Origin: Lachnospiraceae bacterium
Lineage (GTDB): Bacteria > Bacillota > Clostridia > Lachnospirales > Lachnospiraceae
NCBI GenBank assembly: GCA_017387565.1
Contig: JAFOEY010000019.1
Location: forward strand, 1 to 64,000
Length of the DNA: 64,000 nucleotides
Reading direction: 5' to 3'
Part shown: positions 17,625 through 26,465 of the stretch, piece after piece
Position numbering within the stretch: the stretch's first letter is position 1
Layout of the letters: the number at the start of each line of letters is the position of its first letter
Translations under genes and position numbers: made by a program
The notes under the pieces: generated by a model
Seen by the model: only the letters and a program-made list of their open reading frames with translations
Told to the model about the DNA's origin: nothing
Database searches by the model: none

Positions 17625-18023
17625 ATGAAAAAGAAGAAAGTAGCATTTATCTGTGTTCATAATTCATGTAGAAGTCAGATTGCGGAAGCGCTTGGTAAAC
17701 TTTTGGCAGGAAATGTATTTGAGAGTTATTCTGCCGGAACAGAAGTAAAGCCTCAGATTAATCAGGATGCAGTCCGTATCATGAAAGAAATATATGGAAT
17801 TGATATGAAAAAGAATGGACAACACAGCAAATTGATAAGTGAGATTCCCGAGCCGGATATTGCGATTTCAATGGGATGTGATGTTGGATGTCCTTTTATT
17901 GGAAGGGCATTTGATGATAATTGGGGGTTGCAAGATCCAACAGGGCAGGATGATGAAACGTTTAAAATGGTAATAAAAGAGATAGAAGCAGATATTCGCG
18001 AGTTGATGAAGCGAATGACATGA
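17625..18023 (+). CDS. arsC: Arsenate reductase, LMW-phosphatase type
   Basis: A 132-residue protein that reduces arsenate to arsenite using a Cys relay. The P-loop CVHNSCRSQ (Cys10, Cys15, Arg16) matches low-molecular-weight phosphatase-type ArsC. Further cysteines lie in MGCDVGCP (85 and 89) and the general acid Asp in WGLQDPTG (about 104). The relay spacing is shorter than in Bacillus ArsC. The thioredoxin-like gene upstream is a plausible electron donor. The start at 17625 is preferred over 17613. Arsenite produced would be exported by the permease, if that handles inorganic arsenic. Confidence 0.9.
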   Translation: MKKKKVAFICVHNSCRSQIAEALGKLLAGNVFESYSAGTEVKPQINQDAVRIMKEIYGIDMKKNGQHSKLISEIPEPDIAISMGCDVGCPFIGRAFDDNWGLQDPTGQDDETFKMVIKEIEADIRELMKRMT

Positions 18024-18195
18024 AAGATTTGCAGGATAAGTAGAGCCGGTGTGATTAATCCGATTAAGTAAGAGCAAATGAATGAAATCAGATGCATGAG
18101 AAATCATTAGATATTTTGCAGAAAATAACCCTGTAAAAAAACTTTTTTTTATAAAAATTATCCTTTGAATCAAAAAGAAAATATTTGTTATAATA

Positions 18196-18249
18196 ATATG
18201 AAACGAGTAGCAGCAATTGCGTAAATCCAGTTGTCGCCACTCGTTTATT
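18196..18249 (+). ncRNA. Small structured leader RNA, copy A (before CarD-like gene)
   Basis: The stem AACGAGT/ACTCGTT encloses GTAGC, GCGTAAATCCAG and TCGCC, followed by TTTATTTGC. Copy B at 18828-18888 has the same inner words but a different, compensated outer stem. CTGG at about 18263 downstream could pair with loop CCAG. It lies 40 nt before the CarD-like start. A regulatory RNA is inferred. Confidence 0.5.
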
Positions 18250-18285
18250 TGCTATATTGGGGCTGGCATGAGAAAGGAGGGGCAA

Positions 18286-18801
18286 ATGTACAGTGAAGGA
18301 GAATATGTAATTTACGGAATGAATGGTGTGTGCCGTGTTAATGGAATTACCACTCTGGATTTTGATGATGTTCCAAAAGATCTGGAATATTATGTTTTGT
18401 TTTCTGAAAACAATGGTGGAAAGATTTATGTTCCTGTGGACATTGGCGAATCCAATATGAGAAGAGTGATTACAAAGGCAGAGGCAGAAGAACTGATCGC
18501 AAAGATGCCGCTTATTGAACCAATCATTGTTAATAACGAGAAATTAGCGGAAGAAACCTATAAGAAATGTTTTCGCTGTTTTGATTGCACTGAATGGATA
18601 AAGTTGATTAAATATATATATCACAGAAAGCAACAGCGTCTATCAAGCGGAAAAAAGATTACGGCCACGGATGAAAAGTATATGCATATGGCCGAAGATG
18701 CGTTATATTCAGAACTTGGAATTGCTCTTGATATACCGAAGGAACAGGTTTTAGATTACATATTAAAGATGTTGGGATCAAAAAGTATTTTGACCCCATG
18801 A
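18286..18801 (+). CDS. CarD-like transcriptional regulator
   Basis: A 171-residue protein with a CarD/TRCF-interaction domain at the N-terminus (YSEGEYVIYGMNGVCRVNGI; YYVLFSENNGGKIYVPV), the fold that contacts RNA polymerase beta, and a helical C-terminal half. AAAGGAGG 5 nt before the ATG sets the start; the longer frame from 18217 runs into the RNA element. The last ten residues (MLGSKSILTP) and the stop codon are encoded by a family A repeat fragment, so the original C-terminus has probably been replaced. Confidence 0.85.
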   Translation: MYSEGEYVIYGMNGVCRVNGITTLDFDDVPKDLEYYVLFSENNGGKIYVPVDIGESNMRRVITKAEAEELIAKMPLIEPIIVNNEKLAEETYKKCFRCFDCTEWIKLIKYIYHRKQQRLSSGKKITATDEKYMHMAEDALYSELGIALDIPKEQVLDYILKMLGSKSILTP

Positions 18802-18805
18802 TATT
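18768..18805. repeat. Family A repeat fragment at the 3' end of the CarD-like gene
   Basis: ATGTTGGGATCAAAAAG then TATTTTGACCCCATGATAT is an imperfect palindrome matching the terminal hairpin of family A. It overlaps the last codons and the stop codon of the preceding gene and may act as an mRNA-end hairpin. Confidence 0.75.
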
Positions 18806-18827
18806 TGTGGAATGCAATAAAGATAAC

Positions 18828-18888
18828 TAAAAGTGTGTAGCCCATATGGCGTAAGTCCAGCTTGCGCCCCGCCACACACTTTTTTTGC
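18828..18888 (+). ncRNA. Small structured leader RNA, copy B (before MATE gene)
   Basis: The stem AGTGTGT/ACACACT encloses GTAGCCC, GGCG/CGCC and the loop TAAGTCCAGCTTG, followed directly by TTTTTTT, as in an intrinsic terminator. Inner words match copy A. MATE genes in Clostridia can be controlled by riboswitches (guanidine-IV class is known upstream of such genes); whether this belongs to that class is not established here. Confidence 0.55.
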
Positions 18889-19070
18889 TATGGCGACGAG
18901 GAAAATGCAATGTGCTTGCACAATTGCATTTGACGACCGCTAATCAGCGATAAAACAAGCGTAGCGGTTTTATCGGGGTTATGGCGACGAGGAAAATGCA
19001 ATGTGCTTGCACAATTGCATTTGACGACCGCTAATCAGTGATAAAACAAGTAGAATGGTTTCACAGGGGT
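18889..19070 (+). repeat. Tandem 91-bp duplication before the MATE gene
   Basis: Units start at 18889 and 18980 with TATGGCGACGAGG. Each contains the near-perfect hairpin AAATGCAA...TTGCATTT with an inner GTGC TT GCAC. In unit 1 CGATAAAAC also pairs with GTTTTATCG; in unit 2 this pairing is lost. It fills the spacer up to the MATE ribosome binding site. Confidence 0.85.
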
Positions 19071-19117
19071 AATGCAATAGGGGTTATATAAAAAATAAGA
19101 AATGGAGTATTTTAGAA

Positions 19118-20533
19118 ATGAAAGAAATGGATTTGGGAACCGGAATAATAGGAAGTCTTGTAAAAAAATTTTCGGTCCCGTGTGTCATTAGTATGGTTGT
19201 TGCTGCACTTTATAATATTGTAGACCAGATATTTATCGGTTGGAGTGTAGCCGGAGCTTATGGAAACGCGGCTACCAATATTGTTTATCCGTTTACCGTA
19301 TTTGCGCTTGGTCTGGCACTTTTAGTAGGAGATGGTGCCGCAGCCGGATTTAGTATTGCATTGGGAAAGGGCGATAAAAAACAGGCTGATAAAAATGTGG
19401 GCAATGGATTCGTCGCATTATTAATCATTTCGGTTGTGTTATGTGCGATTGCATTTTTGTTCCGTGTAAAGATTTTAAGTCTTTTTGGAGGTAATCCGGA
19501 AGAGGTTGAATGTTATACTTATGCTACCGATTATTACAAAATAATATCTGCGGGGATCCCTTTTTATATGATTGGGCAGGGGCTGAATGGTTCGATTAGA
19601 GCTGATGGTTCACCTAAATACGCGATGGCATCAACGCTGGCAGGAGCTATCACGAATCTGATCTTAGATCCCATCTTTATTTTTGGTCTTGATATGGGAG
19701 TAAAAGGTGCCGCGATTGCAACGGTCATAGGACAGGTACTTACATTTGCAATGAGTATTTATTATCTGACAAAATCAAAGAACTTTGTTATCAATAAAGA
19801 GGCGCTTAAAATTGAAGGACGCACATTAGGAAGAATTGTTTCTGTGGGAATGGCCTCTTTGATAGTGCAGCTTTCTATTGTCGTAATCATAGCTGTGAAT
19901 AATAATCTGTTAACAAAATATGGATATGAGACTATAGCAAGTACCGGAAATGCCTATGGCGCGGTAATCCCCTTGGCGGTTGTAGGTATTGTCATGAAGG
20001 TTTTTGGAATTGTAATATCAATTGTCATCGGTATCAGTCTTGGAGGACAACCGATTATTGGATTTAACATGGGTGCCGGAAATATTGACAGAGTAAAAGA
20101 GACCATTCAGATGATTATAAAGCTTGTGCTTTTGGTTGGTACAGTGGCTTTTTTGATTTTCGAAATCGCTCCCGGTGCGGTAATTTCTTTGTTTGGAAGT
20201 CATAATACGGAAGAATATATGGAATATGCAAGATTGTGTATCCGAATTTTCCTTGGAGGAATTATTCTGACGTGTTATATTAAATCTGCAGCAATTATTT
20301 TGCAGTCTATGGGAAATAGTGTGAAATCAACGATATTGGCATTGCTCAGGGATGTAATTGTATTTGTACCGGCATCTATTATAATTGCAATGATTTCAAA
20401 AAGTATTGTTACCATGCTCTGGGCAGCTGTTATCTCGGATCTTGTCGCAGCAGTTGTTGGATTTATTTTTGTTTCAACAGAAATTCACAAACTGGAAAAG
20501 ATTTTGGCGGCAAAAAATTGTGGGAATTATTGA
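19118..20533 (+). CDS. MATE-family multidrug efflux transporter
   Basis: A 471-residue polytopic protein with about twelve helices in two related halves. N-terminal features include LVKKFSVPCVISMVVAAL, ALYNIVDQIFIG and GDGAAAGFSIALGKG; the second half has GISLGGQPIIGFNMGAG. These are hallmarks of the DinF/MepA branch, which exports cationic drugs by Na+ or H+ antiport. TGGAG precedes the ATG. The 316-nt spacer upstream is unusually structured (RNA copy B and two 91-bp units), pointing to leader-based control. Confidence 0.92.
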   Translation: MKEMDLGTGIIGSLVKKFSVPCVISMVVAALYNIVDQIFIGWSVAGAYGNAATNIVYPFTVFALGLALLVGDGAAAGFSIALGKGDKKQADKNVGNGFVALLIISVVLCAIAFLFRVKILSLFGGNPEEVECYTYATDYYKIISAGIPFYMIGQGLNGSIRADGSPKYAMASTLAGAITNLILDPIFIFGLDMGVKGAAIATVIGQVLTFAMSIYYLTKSKNFVINKEALKIEGRTLGRIVSVGMASLIVQLSIVVIIAVNNNLLTKYGYETIASTGNAYGAVIPLAVVGIVMKVFGIVISIVIGISLGGQPIIGFNMGAGNIDRVKETIQMIIKLVLLVGTVAFLIFEIAPGAVISLFGSHNTEEYMEYARLCIRIFLGGIILTCYIKSAAIILQSMGNSVKSTILALLRDVIVFVPASIIIAMISKSIVTMLWAAVISDLVAAVVGFIFVSTEIHKLEKILAAKNCGNY

Positions 20534-20651
20534 AGATTTTGTTCATCATAGAACTACTCCTATGGATGAGACAATTTGCGAGTGATATTGTCATTTAGAT
20601 ATTCCGTAAGAAGTGATAGTAATCAAAAATATAAAGGAGACAAAAACATAA

Positions 20652-21662
20652 ATGAAAGCAGCTTTATATCAGGGGATTCATAATATCGAAATAGCAGATT
20701 TGCCGGATTATGAATGTGAAGATAATGCTATTATTTTAAAAAATATTTATTCCAGCATATGTGGAACGGATGTTGCAGTATATCAGCACGGAACCGGTCT
20801 GGGGCATCGGATTACGGTCGGTGGCGAATTCGGACACGAAACGGTTTGCAGAGTTTCGGCAGTCGGTAGGAATGTAACAGATGTGAAAGTCGGAGAAAGG
20901 GTTTATCCTTATCCGCTTTTTGTAACCGGAGATAAGAAAAGAGCAGGAACAATCGGTGGCTTTTCCGAATATATTTATTGCCCGAAACCGGCATGGGGAA
21001 ATTCCATATATCATGTGGATGAGAGTATTTCCGATAAGGCAGCGGCATTGATAGAGCCGTTTACCGTTGGGTGCAGGGCGGCAAGAAGAGCTCTGCCGGG
21101 AAAAGGTCAGAAAGGGATCGTATTTGGTGCCGGAACGATTGGTATATCTGCAGCAATTGCGTTAAAATATTTTGGATGTGAACAGGTTGTTATCTGTGAT
21201 TTTTCGGATTTCAGACTAAATATCTGCAAAGAACTCGGATTTGATACATACAACAATAAATCAGATCCGGAATTATCCGGACTGACGGAGATAGTCGGAA
21301 AGAGTATGGGTGTGAACGGGAATGCGGTTGATTGTGATATCTGGATTGATGCAGCCGGTGCCGATGCAGTTCTGACCGCATATGAAAAATATGGGAAATA
21401 CAACAGTAAAATGGTGCTGGTTGCGGTAGGAAACAATAAACGGGAAATAGATATCCTTGGGCTGACTTTTGGTCAGAAGTCCATAACCGGCAGCGGTGGA
21501 TATACGCCTGAGGATGTTGAAGATGTACTGAATATTATGAAATCAGGAAAATGGGACATCGAGAAGCTGATTACCCATGAATATCCATTGGATGATTTGG
21601 CAACAGCCATCGAAAAGGCATCCGATGTTGAAAATGCATTGAATGTAATAATACATTTCTGA
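20652..21662 (+). CDS. Zinc-dependent alcohol dehydrogenase (MDR family)
   Basis: A 336-residue medium-chain dehydrogenase. The N-terminal GroES-like domain has the catalytic zinc ligands in SSICGTDVAVY (Cys37) and GGEFGHE (His-Glu pair), but the usual four-Cys structural zinc loop is not evident. The Rossmann domain has VFGAGTIGISAAIALK, followed by VVICDFSDFRLN, so NAD(H) use is likely. The substrate may be a sugar alcohol or threonine-like compound; it cannot be fixed. AAAGGAG lies upstream. A terminator-like hairpin follows the stop. Confidence 0.85.
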   Translation: MKAALYQGIHNIEIADLPDYECEDNAIILKNIYSSICGTDVAVYQHGTGLGHRITVGGEFGHETVCRVSAVGRNVTDVKVGERVYPYPLFVTGDKKRAGTIGGFSEYIYCPKPAWGNSIYHVDESISDKAAALIEPFTVGCRAARRALPGKGQKGIVFGAGTIGISAAIALKYFGCEQVVICDFSDFRLNICKELGFDTYNNKSDPELSGLTEIVGKSMGVNGNAVDCDIWIDAAGADAVLTAYEKYGKYNSKMVLVAVGNNKREIDILGLTFGQKSITGSGGYTPEDVEDVLNIMKSGKWDIEKLITHEYPLDDLATAIEKASDVENALNVIIHF

Positions 21663-21670
21663 TTTCAGAG

Positions 21671-21714
21671 GGGATAGAGAGGACGAAGTTCTCACTATCC
21701 CTTTGCTCTTTTGT
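21671..21714 (+). terminator. Terminator after the dehydrogenase gene
   Basis: GGGATAGaGAG pairs with CTCaCTATCCC around a short loop, then TTTGCTCTTTTG. Confidence 0.7.
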
Positions 21715-22064
21715 TCACATTTTTCACCACTTTTATTTGTACTGATTTTCACACTTCTTTTTTAACATGGTCTGTTTTCAAACTGTTCTTTATCATACTG
21801 TCTTTTTCACGTCATTTTTCTTTCAACGGTCATACCCTATACTGTCTTTTGCAACTCTTGTGTTTTCTCGGTAATACATGTTAAAATGATAAATATGTGT
21901 GTAATTGGATATGCAATGGATGGCATATTCAGAAGTGGCAGTTCAGAATCTCCGTCTCATGCCTGATATGAATAGTATTGAGACGGTTTGCCGGATCTGA
22001 CATGAAAAAATATAGAATTGGTCCATGACGTATAAAAACAAAAGATAATTTAAGGAGGATGAAC
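21715..22064 (+). promoter_or_regulatory. Pyrimidine-rich spacer and trpB leader
   Basis: No gene is seen. The first 150 nt are strongly pyrimidine-rich on the plus strand, with repeated ACTG(T)CTTTT words. Nearer trpB, CCGTCTCA (about 21952-21959) pairs with TGAGACGG (about 21979-21986). No T-box consensus is present. A -10-like TAAAATGATAAAT lies near 21883. Confidence 0.4.
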
Positions 22065-23435
22065 ATGAGCAAAGAAATACCTTACAAAATCTATTTAGAA
22101 GAGCATGAGATGCCCAAACAATGGTACAACGTACGGGCTGATATGAAAAACAAACCGGCTCCGCTTTTAAATCCGGGCACAAAACAGCCGATGACATTAG
22201 AAGAATTGGAGCATGTTTTTTGTACCGAGTTAGCGAAACAGGAACTGGATGATACGACACCGTACATTGATATTCCTCAGGAAATCCAGGATTTCTATAA
22301 AATGTATCGTCCTTCTCCGTTAGTCAGAGCTTACTGTCTGGAGAAAAAACTTGGAACACCTGCTAAAATTTATTATAAATTTGAGGGAAACAATACCAGT
22401 GGAAGCCACAAATTAAATTCGGCAATTGCCCAAGCTTATTATGCAAAGAAGCAGGGCCTGAAAGGTGTCACGACAGAGACCGGAGCTGGTCAGTGGGGAA
22501 CGGCACTTTCCATGGCATGTTCTTATTTTGATCTGGATTGTAAGGTATATATGGTAAAGTGCTCCTATGAACAAAAGCCGTTCCGCCGTGAGGTAATGCG
22601 TACATACGGTGCCAGTGTAACACCTTCTCCTTCTATGGAAACGGAAGTCGGAAAGAAAATCCTTTTGGAACATCCCGGCACAACAGGAAGTCTTGGATGC
22701 GCTATCTCTGAAGCGGTAGAAGCAGCAACTACAACAGAAGGATATCGTTATGTATTGGGAAGCGTGTTGTCACAGGTTCTTTTACATCAGACTGTCATTG
22801 GTTTAGAGACCAAAATTGCAATGGATAAATATGACATTAAACCGGATATTATCATCGGATGTGCCGGCGGCGGTTCCAATCTCGGTGGTTTGATTTCACC
22901 CTTTGTAGGCGAAAAACTCCGTGGAGAAAATGATTATCAGATTATTGCAGTTGAACCGGCATCCTGTCCAAGTCTTACCAGAGGAAAATATGCATATGAT
23001 TTCTGCGATACCGGAAAAGTTTGTCCGTTAGCAAAAATGTACACGCTCGGAAGCGGCTTTATCCCTTCTGCAAATCATGCGGGCGGTCTTCGCTACCATG
23101 GTATGAGCTCCGTGCTTTCGCAGTTGTATGATGACGGATATATGGAGGCGCGTTCTGTAGAGCAGACCGCTGTATTTGCAGCTGCTGAGCAGTTCGCAAG
23201 AGTTGAAGGAATTCTTCCCGCACCGGAAAGCAGTCATGCCATTAAAGTTGCGATTGATGAAGCGTTGAAATGCAAAGAGACAGGCGAGGAAAAAACCATT
23301 CTGTTCGGTCTTACCGGAACCGGTTATTTTGACATGTATGCGTATGAAAGTTTCCATAATGGTACCATGTCCGATTACATCCCGACAGATGAGGATTTAA
23401 AGCCTGGTTTTGATTCACTGCCAAAGATGGACTAA
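22065..23435 (+). CDS. trpB: TrpB2-type tryptophan synthase beta-like protein
   Basis: A 456-residue PLP enzyme that joins indole (or a related nucleophile) to serine-derived aminoacrylate. The PLP lysine is in GSHKLNSAIAQAYYAK, with ETGAGQWGTALS and the phosphate-binding GCAGGGSNLGG loop. Length and the N-terminal extension (KIYLEEHEMPKQWYN) match the TrpB2 subfamily, which works without a tightly bound TrpA. No other trp gene is nearby, so indole salvage is a reasonable role. AAGGAGG at 22052-22058 favours the ATG at 22065. Confidence 0.92.
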   Translation: MSKEIPYKIYLEEHEMPKQWYNVRADMKNKPAPLLNPGTKQPMTLEELEHVFCTELAKQELDDTTPYIDIPQEIQDFYKMYRPSPLVRAYCLEKKLGTPAKIYYKFEGNNTSGSHKLNSAIAQAYYAKKQGLKGVTTETGAGQWGTALSMACSYFDLDCKVYMVKCSYEQKPFRREVMRTYGASVTPSPSMETEVGKKILLEHPGTTGSLGCAISEAVEAATTTEGYRYVLGSVLSQVLLHQTVIGLETKIAMDKYDIKPDIIIGCAGGGSNLGGLISPFVGEKLRGENDYQIIAVEPASCPSLTRGKYAYDFCDTGKVCPLAKMYTLGSGFIPSANHAGGLRYHGMSSVLSQLYDDGYMEARSVEQTAVFAAAEQFARVEGILPAPESSHAIKVAIDEALKCKETGEEKTILFGLTGTGYFDMYAYESFHNGTMSDYIPTDEDLKPGFDSLPKMD

Positions 23436-23562
23436 AAATGTGAATGAAATGAATTTATTTTTGGATTTGCGTTATGTAAATTTCTGCTTTTTTCAAAAAT
23501 GTAATTTTTATGAAAACTTTCTGAAAAGTGGCAGATTTTTATTGATTTTGTCAGCTTGTTAG

Positions 23563-23568
23563 TATAAT
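23563..23568 (+). promoter_or_regulatory. pckA -10 box
   Basis: TATAAT at 23563-23568 (TTAGTATAAT) with a poor -35 region upstream. Transcription should start near 23575, after the in-frame ATG at 23570, which rules out that longer pckA start. Confidence 0.6.
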
Positions 23569-23641
23569 ATTGAATAGGAAAAATAAAACCAAATATATGC
23601 CGAAAGGCAATAAATATGAAAGAAATGAGGTAAAAAGAAAG

Positions 23642-25252
23642 ATGGCAATCGATTTAACAAAGTATGGCATCACCGGAACAACAGAAGTTGTTTACAACCC
23701 TTCTTACGAAGTATTATTCGAAGAAGAGACCAAAGAAGGCCTTGAAGGTTATGAAGTTGGTCAGAACACAGAACTTGACACCGTTAATGTTATGACCGGT
23801 GTGTTCACAGGACGTTCTCCTAAAGATAAATATATCGTTATGGATGAAAACTCAAAAGACACTGTATGGTGGACATCTGATGAGTACAAAAACGATAACC
23901 ATCCTATGTCAGAAGATACATGGGCAGTAGTTAAAGATTTAGCTAAAAAAGAACTTTCCAACAAGAGATTATTTGTTGTAGATGCATTCTGTGGCGCTAA
24001 CGCTGATACCAGAATGGCAGTTCGTTTCATCGTTGAGGTTGCTTGGCAGGCTCACTTCGTAAAGAACATGTTCATCGTTCCTACAGATGAAGAATTAAAG
24101 ACATTCGAACCTGACTTCGTAGTTTACAATGCTTCTAAAGCAAAAGTTGAAAATTACAAAGAATTAGGTCTTAACTCAGAAACTTGTGTAGCATTCAATA
24201 TCTCAAGTCGTGAGCAGGTTATCATCAATACATGGTACGGTGGTGAAATGAAGAAAGGTATGTTCTCTATGATGAACTACTACTTACCTTTAAAAGGTAT
24301 CGCTTCAATGCACTGCTCAGCTAACTGCGATATGGAAGGTAAACATACAGCAATCTTCTTTGGTCTTTCAGGAACAGGTAAGACAACCTTATCTACAGAT
24401 CCTAAGAGATTATTAATCGGTGATGATGAGCACGGTTGGGATGACAACGGTGTATTCAACTTCGAAGGTGGTTGCTACGCAAAAGTTATCGGTCTTGATA
24501 AAGAATCAGAACCCGATATCTACAACGCTATCAAGAGAAATGCTTTATTAGAAAACGTTACTGTTGCAGCTGATGGCAAAATCGACTTTGATGATAAGAG
24601 CGTTACAGAAAACACACGTGTTTCTTATCCGATCAGCCACATTGAAAAAATCGCTTCAACCGTAAACGGAGTATCTGCAGGTCCTGCAGCTGATAACGTA
24701 ATCTTCTTATCAGCAGATGCATTTGGTGTATTACCTCCTGTATCAATCTTAACTCCTGAACAGACACAGTACTACTTCTTATCAGGTTTCACAGCTAAAT
24801 TAGCCGGTACAGAGCGTGGTATTACAGAGCCTACACCTACATTCTCAGCATGTTTTGGACAGGCATTCTTAGAGTTACATCCTACAAAATACGGTGAAGA
24901 ACTCGTTAAGAAAATGAATGCTAACGGAGCAAAAGCATACCTTGTAAATACAGGATGGAATGGTACTGGCAAACGTATCACAATCAAAGATACACGTGGT
25001 ATCATCGATGCTATCTTAAACGGTGACATCAAGACAGCTCCTACAAAGACTATCCCGATGTTCAACTTCGAAGTTCCTACAGAACTTCCTGGTGTTGATC
25101 CTGCAATCTTAGATCCTCGTGACACATACGCTGATCCTTCTGAATGGGAAACAAAAGCAAAAGATCTTGCTGAAAGATTCCAGAAGAACTTCGTTAAGTA
25201 CACAACTAACGAAGCTGGTAAAGCATTAGTTGCAGCTGGTCCTCAGTTATAA
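23642..25252 (+). CDS. pckA: Phosphoenolpyruvate carboxykinase (ATP)
   Basis: Interconverts oxaloacetate and PEP with ATP/ADP; in fermenting gut anaerobes it often runs toward oxaloacetate. The 536-residue protein has [14 protein letters not shown], the kinase-1 P-loop [11 protein letters not shown], metal-binding [12 protein letters not shown] and the adenine-site segment after [13 protein letters not shown] precedes the ATG at 23642. Codon choice is more biased (uniform TTA, TTC, GTT, GCT use) than in neighbours, which suggests very high expression. A strong terminator follows. Confidence 0.97.
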   Translation: MAIDLTKYGITGTTEVVYNPSYEVLFEEETKEGLEGYEVGQNTELDTVNVMTGVFTGRSPKDKYIVMDENSKDTVWWTSDEYKNDNHPMSEDTWAVVKDLAKKELSNKRLFVVDAFCGANADTRMAVRFIVEVAWQAHFVKNMFIVPTDEELKTFEPDFVVYNASKAKVENYKELGLNSETCVAFNISSREQVIINTWYGGEMKKGMFSMMNYYLPLKGIASMHCSANCDMEGKHTAIFFGLSGTGKTTLSTDPKRLLIGDDEHGWDDNGVFNFEGGCYAKVIGLDKESEPDIYNAIKRNALLENVTVAADGKIDFDDKSVTENTRVSYPISHIEKIASTVNGVSAGPAADNVIFLSADAFGVLPPVSILTPEQTQYYFLSGFTAKLAGTERGITEPTPTFSACFGQAFLELHPTKYGEELVKKMNANGAKAYLVNTGWNGTGKRITIKDTRGIIDAILNGDIKTAPTKTIPMFNFEVPTELPGVDPAILDPRDTYADPSEWETKAKDLAERFQKNFVKYTTNEAGKALVAAGPQL

Positions 25253-25285
25253 TTTGTGATTTGCTCACAATAAATTGTACTTTTT

Positions 25286-25320
25286 ACGCCCTGAAGAGAT
25301 TTCTCTTCGGGGCGTTTTTA
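25286..25320 (+). terminator. pckA terminator
   Basis: A 13-bp stem (ACGCCCTGAAGAG with CTCTTCGGGGCGT, one T-G wobble) is followed by TTTTTA. Confidence 0.92.
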
Positions 25321-25457
25321 GCTAGTCGACAATTATCCATAATTTGAAATTTCAAAACAGGGGAATCTGTGGTTCTATCTTTTATTGCAAATTAATCTGC
25401 AAAAGGGTAAAATTATAAGTGCAGACGATATCGGTGTGAGAGGAATAATTTGTATTT

Positions 25458-26447
25458 ATGAAGCGGATCAATGAAGATATCAAAACAGGAAATTTCAAAC
25501 AGATGTATCTTTTGTGCGGGGAAGAAGATTATTTGAGAAATCAGTACCGCAACCGTTTAAAGGATGCCCTTTTAAATGGTGGAGATACCATGAATCTTTC
25601 AATATATGAAGGGAAAGATATTAATCAGGCACAGATTATTGATAAGGCGGAAGAGGTGCCTTTTTTTGCTGACCGCCGCGTTATCATCATTGAAAACAGC
25701 GGATTGTTTAAGAATGCCGGAGCCGATCAGCTTGCAGATTATATGAAAGAATGCTTTGAGACGACCTATTTTATTTTTAATGAAAAGGAAGTTGACAAGC
25801 GGAATAAATTATATAAGGCGGTAAAGGATCATGGATATGTGGGAGAATTTCAGGAACAGGATGAAACCACATTAAGCCGCTGGGTCGTCAGTCTGGTGAA
25901 AAAAGAAAATATGGAAATCGACCCCATGGCGGTTGCTACATTGTTATATAAAACCGGATCTGAAATGGAAAACATTCATTCCGAGCTGGAAAAGTGCATC
26001 TGCTATTGTATAAAAAAAGGTAAAATTACCGTGCAGGATGTGGAAACGATTTGTACGGAACGTATTGCAAACAGGATTTTTGATATGATCAATTATCTGG
26101 CAACAGGCAGGCAGGAAAAGGCTCTGCATTTATATTACGATCTGCTTTCCTTAAAAGAGCCGCCGATGCGCATTTTGGCTTTGATTGCGAGACAGTTCAA
26201 TCTGTTATTGCAGACAAAGACTTTGCGTGAAAAAGGTTATGATAAGAGTACCATTGCACAGAAAATGGGAGTTGCTCCTTTTGTTGCAGGAAAGTGTATG
26301 GAACAGGCTGCCCGTTTTAAAAAGGAAGTCTTACGGGCAGCAGTTGATGACTGTGTCCGGGCAGATGAGGATATCAAGACCGGAAAGGTTTCAGATATTA
26401 TGAGTGTTGAGTTGTTAATGATTAAATACTGCAATGCTGCCAAATAA
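25458..26447 (+). CDS. holA: DNA polymerase III delta subunit
   Basis: The clamp-loader subunit that opens the beta sliding clamp; cytoplasmic. The 329-residue protein has the AAA+-like layout of HolA: MYLLCGEEDYLRNQYRNRL at the N-terminus, VPFFADRRVIIIENSGLF, and the C-terminal collar helices (RILALIARQFNLLLQTK). P-loop residues are degenerate, as is usual for delta. In many Firmicutes holA directly follows comEC; here 13 kb separates them. The small zinc-ribbon gene follows after 18 nt. Confidence 0.93.
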   Translation: MKRINEDIKTGNFKQMYLLCGEEDYLRNQYRNRLKDALLNGGDTMNLSIYEGKDINQAQIIDKAEEVPFFADRRVIIIENSGLFKNAGADQLADYMKECFETTYFIFNEKEVDKRNKLYKAVKDHGYVGEFQEQDETTLSRWVVSLVKKENMEIDPMAVATLLYKTGSEMENIHSELEKCICYCIKKGKITVQDVETICTERIANRIFDMINYLATGRQEKALHLYYDLLSLKEPPMRILALIARQFNLLLQTKTLREKGYDKSTIAQKMGVAPFVAGKCMEQAARFKKEVLRAAVDDCVRADEDIKTGKVSDIMSVELLMIKYCNAAK

Positions 26448-26465
26448 AGAAAGGGGATATATTTT

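Noticed and set aside
18889-18960. Guanidine-II (mini-ykkC) riboswitch from ACGA/ACGR words near the MATE gene
   Set aside because: The ACGA words are not presented as tetraloops on GC-rich stems.
21715-22064. T-box leader for trpB
   Set aside because: No GGTGGnACCGCG sequence or terminator pair was found; only an isolated 8-bp hairpin.
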